Shown here piece after piece: positions 54,216 to 64,000 of a stretch of DNA of 64,000 nt. Numbering within the stretch: the stretch's first letter is position 1; each line of letters opens with the position of its first letter. The translations under genes and the position numbers were made by a program. The DNA comes from Sinonovacula constricta (Eukaryota > Mollusca > Bivalvia > Cardiida > Solecurtidae). A model generated the notes under the pieces. The model saw only the letters and a list, made by a program, of their open reading frames with translations. It was not told where the DNA came from and searched no databases. The stretch covers positions 33,165,840 through 33,229,839 of the forward strand of contig CM017563.1 in assembly GCA_007844125.1 (NCBI GenBank). Reading direction: 5' to 3'.

Positions 54216-56699
54216 CTATACTTTCTGAAAATACGAAAGAAGAGCTATGAATTGGTAGACATTTTATGTCTTGCTAAAAGGACATACTCTTTATGTCGTA
54301 AATGAACATGGACGTATCTTTAAATAACTGAAAATAATTCAACAGACTTAATGTTATTGTAAAAGGCCATCGAGAAGTTTTGCATGATCTAACAGAGCCT
54401 CACGATTTTAAATGGGCAAACGAGAATAAAGGGATAAATACTTCTCAAAACGGAAAAAGTATGTTTAGCGTTTGAAAGATTACATGATTACATAAAGAAT
54501 GGCGTTGTTTAGGTCAGGTGTTTGTTTCTATACTGATTAGTTTCAAATGCCAAGTTGCACGAATGAAAATTTGATTAAATGTGACCCAGTCATTAAAAAG
54601 ATGTGATACAGAAATGTTTAAATCTATTTTTGTTTAATAAGTTAACAATTTATATGCAACAGTAAAAAGTTATGTGACTATAGTTCAAACTCAGTGTTAC
54701 CTATGGTAGCACTATAAAAATATTAATGAATTTAAGATTTTGTTTCTACGTATATAAGCCCATTGTACATACTATTAATATGGTTCATGTGTAAAGGGAT
54801 TTTAAAGTCCCTAAATGCATTTTTCAAATATACATATTTATAAGAATTACCTTTCAGCCGCTTTCGTGAGTTAAATGTATATATTTAATTTTATATCTTT
54901 CTTACACAAGCAACATGGATAAGGCATGCACTTAAAGACCGATTAACCAGCCATAAGTTCGATAAGCTACGTTTTTGTAATTATGTTTAAAAAGTCTAAG
55001 GTGACCGTAAGGTATATGCAAACACCCGCCCTCTCGTCAGTACTAGCGCTTTCGTTAAGTACACATGACTATATATCTTGCATATAAATCTAAAAAAGAA
55101 TTTAAATGAAATCCTGCACGAAGTTTCAGATGTTACCTTGCTGTAATTGCTTTGTCCAGAATAATCCATTAATTTGGTATTTTATTTTTTCTGAAGGACA
55201 TAGTACGATTCGAAAACAAAGTGATTGTCAACAATAGCATTTTTCTGCTTATAAAATATCATAGCTGGTATAATATTTCGAAAGCAATCCATAATAAGAG
55301 GCGTCGCACCTCATTTTTTGTCAAAAATAGCTCAGCAAATACTTGCTTTGACATATGTCACGTTTTAAGGCAATTTCTGAATAAAATGTAAACGAGAAAA
55401 ACAGTGTTGTTTTTATTGTTATTTTATTTTTTGATATAATTTAAAATGACTGTTGGTGTCATATATACAAGAACTTAAATACGCTCCTATCACGACATCC
55501 TACGTTTTACCAATTTCTGTGTCAGTTTGACTTATGTCTTGATTCGATTTTGTACAATACGATATATTTGAGACAAAGGGTTGTTAAAGAAACCCATTTA
55601 ACATTAACTCCTTACTGTTTGCTGTATACATTTTGTAGGGCTTACATAAAATGTAGTAAAATATGTATACAAATAACATTTTAAAAATTTTAAGTAGTGA
55701 GATCATCGAACAAATATATTTCTAATAATCAATTCTTAACGCATACAAAACAAAAAGATGAAACACATTAATATTTTAAGGCAGATTCCGAAAGTAATAT
55801 ATTTCGATATCATTATCAACGTTTTTACGTGAACTTCTAAAGTTCGAAATAAAACTAACATAAAGAGAAAAGTGCATATAGCCTAGCTGTTAGCGTCGCC
55901 GACATTTAACTTTTCAGTTACTCAGTGTGCATTTCGAGTTATGTTCGGTACTCAATCAACACGTGGGGATGCTCTTACAGCGCCAGATCTTTGTGTTGGT
56001 CGTTCACGCACAGATAAATGCTAGACGTTACCAACAAAAATATATCGTAGGTGCGATATGTCTTAAAATCTAAACAAGGTTAAACAATTAAGAACGCATG
56101 TGTTTTTAGAACAATAACATGTGCCAACATTTTAACTAGAATTTGATATAAGTTAAGACACGCAATTTAAATGTAAAAGTGAAAAAGAAACATTGAGACA
56201 TGTAGATGACCTTTTTAAGCTAAGTTGGAAATTTAAGAACTACAGAAGAGCAGTGAATTTATTTACATTTAACTATGAAAGAGCCACAGACACGTAAGAA
56301 CATGAAGTTCGACCGAGATAGTTGATGTCTACCAAGGCGTAAGCCGACAACAGATTTTAACACATTTCAATAAGCACTTAGCGACAAATATCTTCTTTAT
56401 AACAATATGTCTATGTTTAGACATTTGCAAGAGTAAGAAAATAATGTTAGTAACGTAAAAGTGTGTACATATTTGTGGGAAGCTCAGGTTAGGTATAATA
56501 ACAAGAAAGATGGTAGTTACCATCGTGAGATTTACAAGTAAATATCTTTGAATGGATAAGAGTTATCGCTACAATTATTAAGTCATACAAACAAACACAT
56601 GTTTTAATTAAAACAGTGTTGCCTTCAAATTGAAAATGTCTATCAGATAGTTTATGACATCAAGATAACATATATCACGGTTTTAATATATATGTTTTT

Positions 56700-56935
56700 T
56701 GCAGAACATACCTCTATCATATGCAACGTGTGGATAAACTTTACATTGTAATGTCAACTCACGCAAAGTGTGGATAAAGTTTAACGCGATCTCATGCAAA
56801 GTGTGGATAATGTGTAACGTCAACTCCTGCAACATGTGGATAACGCTTAATGCCAACTCATGAAACGTGTGCATAACGCTTAATGGGATATCATTAAAAG
56901 AGTGGATAAAGTTTAATGCCATCTTATGTAAAGTC
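56700..56935. repeat. 33-bp minisatellite (copy 2)
   Basis: About seven units equivalent to those in copy 1 are present. Here the minus strand stays open for 79 codons (56922-56683) and reads as an 11-residue repeat: LNFIHTLHEIA, LSVMHTFHELA, LSVIHMLQELT, LHIIHTLHEIA, LNFIHTLRELT. The repeat peptide is amphipathic, but it has no start context or neighbours that suggest a gene. Confidence 0.85.
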
Positions 56936-58020
56936 TAAAACGAATAAGGCTGATTTTAAAAAAACTTGTGAGTTCTCGTAGCATGTAAAATGGTTGTCTT
57001 TCTTCTAAGACCTATTTGTCCTGTACTCGCAAATAATTACATTTTTTTAAAACATACTTAAGTAAATGTCATCGACAAAGTTTATAAATGGATGAGATAG
57101 CAAATAAATCTATTGGTCACCAACCATGCAAAGATACGTAAAGACAGTTCCTTCTTTGAAATGTTTGTAATTACGAACAAAGATCCGGCATACGTCAACA
57201 TAATAAGAGGTACATATTTGTAATTCAACAAACTGTATCCCAGTTTACCATATGTCGATGACTAGAAAAGTACACAGTCAATTTTTTACTCTAGTTGTCA
57301 ATTGCTAAAAGCACGCTGCTAAAATAATAGATGCATTTGACAAATTTAATGTTCCTTGTTTATTGGCAATAGGAAGACTTTGATCTCACCGATGCTATGC
57401 CCCTAATGTATCTAAATTCCTAGAACAACTTATGTTAAAGAAACGGCATTGCTCATTTGATCTACATAATACATATTACTTTTATAATAGTTTGATGGGT
57501 TACATTTTCAATCAAGAGTACATTGTTTCATATTAATTAGAATTAATACAATAAATAATTTGCGTTGATGATTCTCCTTTAGTAGCAACTTGTAAGGCAA
57601 GTTACACCAACATTATGCTGATGTTACTTTTTATAAAAAAACATTGCTGAAAGATTTTCTGCTTTAATTATCAAAGCTTCTCTTTAATGTGTTTAATGGG
57701 TGTAATTAGTACAAACAAAGTACATTCCCAACAACATTCACTTCAAATTGGATTAATGGTATTTGTTGATAAAAGCCAATATTTTAATATTTTATATGAC
57801 ATAATATGTTTGGTTAATTAACAGCATTAAGCCGTACAATTTAATGTATGGATTCCATTACTTAATTTGAAATCAGACTTGGTTGTGCAATCAGAAAAGC
57901 GTCGGCTCTATGTATGAGAGAGGCATCGAAGTAAAACCCGCGTCGCGACGTTCCAAAGTCGTTAACTTGGTATTTGTATCTGGCTAACGTTAATGCAAAT
58001 ATAAGGTTAGCTCCGTGACT

Positions 58021-58108
58021 TACTTAAAAAGTATTTGGGGAAAACACACACACACACACAAGCAAACAAACAAAAACAGCAAAACAAAACAAAACAAAAA
58101 TAAAATCA
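58021..58108. repeat. (CA)n and (AAAAC)n simple repeats
   Basis: An ACACACACACACAC run followed by CAAACAAACAAAAACAGC and AAAACAAAACAAAACAAAA. Copy 1 has a related CAGACAAACAAACAAACAC run at about 48317-48336. No other content is seen. Confidence 0.85.
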
Positions 58109-58527
58109 ACACTTATTTGAGAAAAGGTCCAGTAAGTAGGTATGTAGTTAAATTTTTTGTAAATATGATAATATGAAAATGTCCTACAATAACTTCCGCA
58201 TTTATGAAAATCTAAACTTCAAGGTATGACTAATATATAATAGCTTAAAAGTGTCCCTGTTGCCATACTAAACTCACAATACAATTAAGATGTTCGACTT
58301 AAATGTCCGATAACCATTAAACTATTGTATAGGGAGTGTTCACTCTATCGATGTTCATTTAATTCTTTAATGTTCTTTTATCCTTTTTTCGCACCATTGA
58401 CACGACTAGTAAAAAAGTATCGTTAAACTCTTTATTGATGTTTCAGCCCAGTCGGCCTTTTTCAAAGTATAAAACAGCTACAATGGACTCTACATTTCGC
58501 TGCTCTATGTTACAAACCAACAAGGGG

Positions 58528-58613
58528 AATTAAAATGGCGTTGTTTATGATTGTTGACTTGTTAAGAAATTCTGTAACCAACGTCAACAATCATTAACAA
58601 TGCCATTTTAATT
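58528..58613. repeat. Long palindrome/hairpin (copy 2), 31-bp arms
   Basis: The left arm 58528-58558 and right arm 58583-58613 are complementary at 29 of 31 positions, around a 24-nt loop. In RNA one mismatch becomes G-U, leaving a single U-U opposition. The arm sequence starts AATTAAAATGGC and ends ATGATTGTTGAC. It is the equivalent of 48709-48792. Confidence 0.88.
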
Positions 58614-61600
58614 GTGAAAGAGAGAGGTTTACTGAGAAAATTCCCTATTGGAATAATATTTACTGTAGTAAACGATTAACAACTTAGATGTAACTTTTAA
58701 AGAAATCAGTTTTGGTTAGCAACGTGTGAACATGGTCTCCTGCTATCCATTGTGCATGTTCTACACGTACTTTTTCATGTTTACTAAAATTTGTAATCGA
58801 TAAAGAACAGCAGTGCATGCCAAACTGTTATTTTTAGAAATAAGGATAGGCAGCTAAACAGTTTTGATTTTTTATAAACTGTCATGGTCTATGAAAAAAT
58901 TCTTATCCGATGGTGCTGGTATTTTTTTAAAAGAAATGCCCGCATTATTTTATCAGGGCATTTATTGCAAAGACACACTTAAATAATATTTAATTAACCA
59001 GCATTATTTGATGTTCCTTTAATGACTTTAATGACTTTTCAATTTAGTAACTTTTATCTTCTTACTCCAAATCGTCTTTTCAAATGTACAATAATTAAAA
59101 ACAATTTTAAATCAAGGTTGCGTGAAAAGTTAAGCTCAATTTCAGAGTATATTATAAATGTTAAATATTTTCCTGGCGTTCTTTTTCAATGACAATAAAT
59201 CAACGCTTATCGTAGTTCCTTTAATTACCATTAAGTATTTATCCTCTTACTTTTGTTCGTCTTTTTATATTAATTACACTGAGAAATAAATTGTCAAGTT
59301 GTCAAAGTTGCATGATAATATGGATAAAAACACAATTTCAGAGTATAGTGTGAATGTTATTCTTTTTCTGAGATGATTTGCCAATGACAATATTTTGTTG
59401 ACGCCTGTCCTTAAGGAAATATTGTCAATTGCTTTGATACACATCTATTTTCACCAGACACTAAATTACATCTTGTCAAGTTTGTATACCTCTTAGAACT
59501 TGTTGACATTATAAATGTACCCTGAAAAAATATGGGCTTCTTAAATTTATATCAATGACTGTTTTCTTGAGGTGCCGTTGTCCTCAAAAGAGTTAAGAAA
59601 ACTATTTTGTTCTCATTTTGTTAGTGTTTCGAACACTTTTTAGCGAGGAGAACCAATATATTAATAAATGAGGAAAAAACGAGTCTCCATTATAAACTTA
59701 AGCTGGCAGTTTTAGATTAAGTAATCCTTATAAAAGGCCATGTAAAGTTACTCCACACAAAACAACAACATTATATTAAAGCCGTATTAACAATACTATT
59801 GGTACAAAACAATTCAAAACAAGACCGACCAAATTAGTAGTAATGAGCACCTCCTTGGTCCAGCTCTATTTGTATATGCCAATAAGAGCCTTACATGTAT
59901 ATAACCCGGGAAAATCAAAACTTGTTGAAATCTATTTAAACATTGTACAAGGCACATTGTATATTGGAAAGAACAGAAAACTCGCAGATACCAAGCTTCC
60001 ATTGCACAGTCAGTACAGTTATTTTGCCATGCAAAAGGTCAACAGTTCGTTTTCCACAAAAACATTTGTTTTCAATAGTACTCTTTTAACTAGCATGTTT
60101 TAGCTCCTCAATTTGTCAACAAATATTTTTATACTTTATTTAACCATACACAATTTAAAGCCGTTAATAGAATGGTATGTAAGTAGGATTAAATTAGCAC
60201 CCACGGGCTATTTTTAAATAATTAATGCATTGTATATTAACATATACCATTTGCTAGATCTCATCGACATCACCTCAAAGCAGTTCTTTTTATAAATATA
60301 TCAACTACACAAGTAGTTGAGCCAAACATCAGTTCTCTAATTTTACATAAAACTAGACACATCTTTAGTAAAACGACGCCTGAGTCGCGTCAAATAACGG
60401 CACTGAAAATGACATCGTAATTTACAATAAAAAACACTTAAATAATGCTAACGTAATAGGTAAAGATAGATATTCAAAACTGCATCATGTTAGAACTGCA
60501 TCATGTTAGAACTGCTTCTGTTTTCTTGTTACATTCATCAATCTTTAGCGGAAACTATATACTTTCTTGTGCTGCACAAAAAATATTTTTCAACACTAAG
60601 TTTAAAAGAAAACAAGTGTGTTTAATGCCATGACACATGTTTCATCTCGAATCAAACATTTTTATTCAGGCGCCAATACAAAGACTGACTTTTCTCTATC
60701 TCAAAATATAAGTTTCATTAAAATATATGATTAATAAACTCCTTGAAAAGTGTTTCAAAAACTTCACCTTAAGTAATTGTTTGTCCGGAAAGGCGACGTC
60801 ATCATAGCTAGAAAATAATCTTTATTTTAGACATTTTCTGGTATTTCGATTTATAATACTAAAACTTCTCTGCTTCCAATGAGCAAAAAGTTACATAGTT
60901 ATAATGCTAATTTAATCAGCTTTGAAGCCATGCAGTTGTTGCGGGCATACCAGGCCTAAATATTATAAAAAAAACAAGAGTAACCACAATGAAGATTCAA
61001 AATGGTTTCTCTTAATCTACGCTTTTAACGTCTTTCTGGAAATGCTGATTTTATGTCTGCATAATAACTTTTTGCTGTACCTGAGTATTCATAAATCCGC
61101 ATTTGTCTGTTCTTAGTATTACTCTTCGTTTGCATATCACACTTGGTTAGTCTTCCATTTTGTTTCCCATAAGGTCATATTATCTTTTAGGCCGTGTAGG
61201 TTGTCGCATTTCACTTAAACCAATTATCACTTTCACTAATTGCCCTGTTCTTACAACTGCACACATTCCTCTGAAAGATACATCCTAGACGAAGTACATT
61301 TTGATAATATATTTACATCCCATAAGCACCCAAGCTCTTCAATTAGCTTTAATGTGCTGTAAGAAGAAACGTCTACAGATAGCATTTTAACACTCAACAT
61401 CTCAACAGACAGAAGCCCATCTGGACTTGAATGCTGAATAAAGAGTCACCATTTCTCACTCTAATGAGGATCATATTATGCAATTATATTGGATTTTGTT
61501 ATAATATTGTGTATTTGTTATTTACAAGTCTACAAGTCCTACCCTTCTCACATTCACTAGAATCAACTAATATATAGCCTCATATAGATATATATCAAGT

Positions 61601-63490
61601 ACTTAGATATTTTTCGTCGAGGATGTTTTGTTTGCTTTCAGAAGTAATCTAAAATTTTGAATCAAGCATGCAAGTGAATGGACACAATGTTTCTATGCTC
61701 GGCTTAACAATCGCCATTTAATCTAAAATTTAATCTTGCAACAATAAAACACCTCGTAATATAGTGCCATGATTCTCGATCCATAATGAAAAGTCCCAAA
61801 CAAAAGGTATACATCATAACTGACATCCTCGCCAATATTTCTTGCTAATCGACTATTTAATGACAAATCTTCGTATGATCAACATAATTTCCTATGCATC
61901 CGACAGATCCGATAAACTTGGTTCAAGACCCAAAGTATACAGTAATATCAAGATAATACCAAATAAATTCAACACAATTCTTTAATACACGATATTTTCA
62001 ATTCAACTAAGTTACTTGTTAAAGTCTAATAACATTTTAATGAAAACTTGTTACAATTACCGAAACGTGTGATTTAGTCATCTACGGAAGAATATGTCAA
62101 AACGCGATGTACTGAAGATTGATAAAATGAATCATAATGCCTCCAAAAGTCAAACAACTAGTCCTATTTTTCAAGTGTGTTTTCAGTGCGATTTCAGAAA
62201 ATAAAGCCTGTTGGATACATTTTTTATCTAACTATATTTATGGCAAAAGGTATATCTGATTATAAATTTCATTTGATTATAAATGAAATTTGCTCTCTGA
62301 TAACCTCATAGATAAGAGATTTATTTTGTGTTAGGCAATATGGTAAGAAACCCAATAAAGGCATTTATGAATGCCTATCAGATAGTTCATTTAGCACATC
62401 TTAATTATTGCCATTGAATTTGTTTCTCAAGAAGCTAATATTTATTTTTAGATATAAAATGTTAAAACAATGTTGTAAAACTTATTGAATATTTTTGTAT
62501 TGATTGAAATGCCCTTTAAATCTACAGTAACATGTATTTGCATTACTAGTTATACACATAAATTAAAATGTCGTGGATGAGTTTTCTAATTGTTGTTGCT
62601 ATCATTTCTGTTGTTGCTTGTAATCAGTGCAAATTTACTAAATTCACAACATGTTATTAAATAAAAGTCAACTAAATATAGTCAGTCACGTAAAGGATAT
62701 ATCCTGCTTGTTAACTAGCTTGAAAAAGTATGTAATCAACAAAGAGTACATGTATTTACGTACATGTATAAACATACAGCACCCCTGTCTATAGGCGGTC
62801 AAGAACGCTGAACATATGTCGACATTATTCTAAAAACTAGACATTGTTATAAGTTGCCCTTTTAAATTTTTCACTGTTTTAAATGTTTACCGATACTCTT
62901 GAAATATGTCCATTTATAAGACATTTGAAACAGCATTTTGCTTTTGTTGAAATACCGAAATATCGCAAACGAGTCAGAACGTTTTGTCATAGTCTAAAGA
63001 AGATATAAGATATCATAACGTTTATATAAAAAAGAATTTAGTTGGTTAATTGATTTTCTGATATATGATCATGTTATACACATGCACGTGAATGTTGATT
63101 ACTATGACGATAAAAGTAAACAAGTAGGAAATACAGAGAAAACATGCTGACCACTTCGGTGTGCGTTGCATTTAAAAAAATGGAATTGTAATAGTCTAAA
63201 GAAAAGATAAAATATCGAAGAGTTAATAAAAGAAAGAATTTGTTTTCACATGTTATGACATAGTCTGTGTTAAAAATTGTTGTCAATATTGCTAAGAATG
63301 CTGGCAGCAACGATAAATTCTGCCGAACTATATAAAAAAGGCAAAGATTTCAGAGGAAATATGCCATAGTTGGACGTGTATTTAATATCACCATTTTCTG
63401 ATATTTCTTTGTTTGTTAAGTCAGTGTAAAATAACAATGATATGTGCTTTCAACTTACACATAAGTCGTACATAATTTTCACAGGTCGTT

Positions 63491-64000
63491 TAAATACCGC
63501 AAATTTCAAATGTAAAAGTTACAACAAAAGTGTAACAAGACATTATTTAAAAAAGAGAAAGCACAACTGTTACTGCTCCCGATGTAGGTGCTTACTGTTA
63601 GTTGTTTCACTTGACGGGATACCTTTATTTACACTGTTTGTTTGATAGAAAAAAACTTCAGCAAGTGCTTAGTTTGAGCGTTCCACAAAGCCGGTTTAAG
63701 CAATCCAGTCGGTCCTTTTGCCGACTGACCGTTCCAAGGTGGTAACTGATGGTTTTTCTTTTTGTGTGTTATATCTCGTCTCTGTGTTTTCGTCACATTT
63801 ACATTTACTCTGTTTTCATTTGTCTAGAGGTAGATTAGATTTAAATATCTGTGGAAATTTTGATAGGACCTTTTCTTATTTACCTATTGGAACGCCCAGT
63901 TGGCAAAAGAACGTTATTCGTATACTTTATTTAGATAGTCTTATCATGTATAGGCGTATACATATAGCCATCTCAAAATGACCAATTACCAACTATAATT
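63491..64000 (-). mobile_element. Inverted family X fragment in the final spacer
   Basis: Around 63667-63745 the complement carries the X core: CTTGGAACGGTCAGTCGGCA, GGACCGACTGGATTGCTTAA and ACCGGC. Sequence after 63750 is possibly more of X or unrelated, and frames there (63718-63981) are not convincing. The orientation is opposite to the X copies at 41-46 kb. Confidence 0.55.

Larger units (their letters stand above)
53725..63490. repeat. Large tandem duplication, copy 2 (about 9.8 kb)
   Basis: This is the partner of 43230-53120. Apart from the lack of the X insertion and of the 12-bp expansion, it keeps the same order of features: SINE, AT-rich stretch, 33-bp minisatellite and palindrome. 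Around 53830-53915 it has about 85 nt not present in copy 1. The last clear match is CACAGGTC near 63481-63488 (copy 1 53113-53120). No coding exon is seen. Confidence 0.9.

Overview
This is animal nuclear DNA, AT-rich and repeat-dense, with one recognisable protein-coding gene. The best guess for the host is a bivalve mollusc. That is inference: it rests on several tRNA-headed SINE families, decayed LINE reverse transcriptases of the kind I associate with bivalves, a small inverted-repeat element with TTATCTCCCTT ends, and long AT-rich spacers. Nothing bacterial or viral is visible: no operons, no Shine-Dalgarno spacing, and no long open frames.

Left part (about 1-10.2 kb): a split gene on the minus strand. 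Eight coding exons can be placed by AG/GT borders, and their reading phases agree across all seven junctions. Together they encode 391 codons of a TRAPPC14 (C7orf43/MAP11) homologue, a TRAPPII subunit linked to vesicle tethering at the mother centriole. The ATG sits in a strong Kozak context at 10180. The last visible exon ends at 1163, and the C-terminal third should lie beyond the left edge. The introns carry SINEs. Intron 5 also carries an 11-copy, 46-bp minisatellite that abuts exon 6, and every unit repeats a branch-point-like and 3' splice-site-like sequence.

Middle part (10.2-43 kb): no gene that I can support. It holds a decayed plus-strand LINE (10.94-12.48 kb) interrupted by a SINE and a (TA)n run, a MITE-like element (13.3-13.5 kb), a threefold segmental duplication (13.7-23.4 kb) with a probable solo LTR in its middle copy only, microsatellites, and a 1.9-kb array of 38-41-bp units that apparently expanded inside an interspersed repeat called family X here. 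It also has a second LINE remnant on the minus strand (31.1-31.8 kb), another SINE with target-site duplication (32.0-32.3 kb), a 937-bp-offset tandem duplication (36.0-37.6 kb), and further X copies, including a near-identical direct pair at 41.5 and 42.1 kb.

Right part (43.2-63.5 kb): a tandem duplication of a unit of about 10 kb (copy 1 about 43.2-53.1 kb, copy 2 about 53.7-63.5 kb). Both copies keep a SINE, a 33-bp minisatellite and a long hairpin-forming palindrome, but only copy 1 has an X insertion. I see no coding exon in this block.

Most open frames of 60-150 codons outside the TRAPPC14 exons fall in repeats, microsatellites or AT-rich spacer and are not reported as genes. Statements about human TRAPPC14 and about mobile-element families come from memory and were not checked by search.
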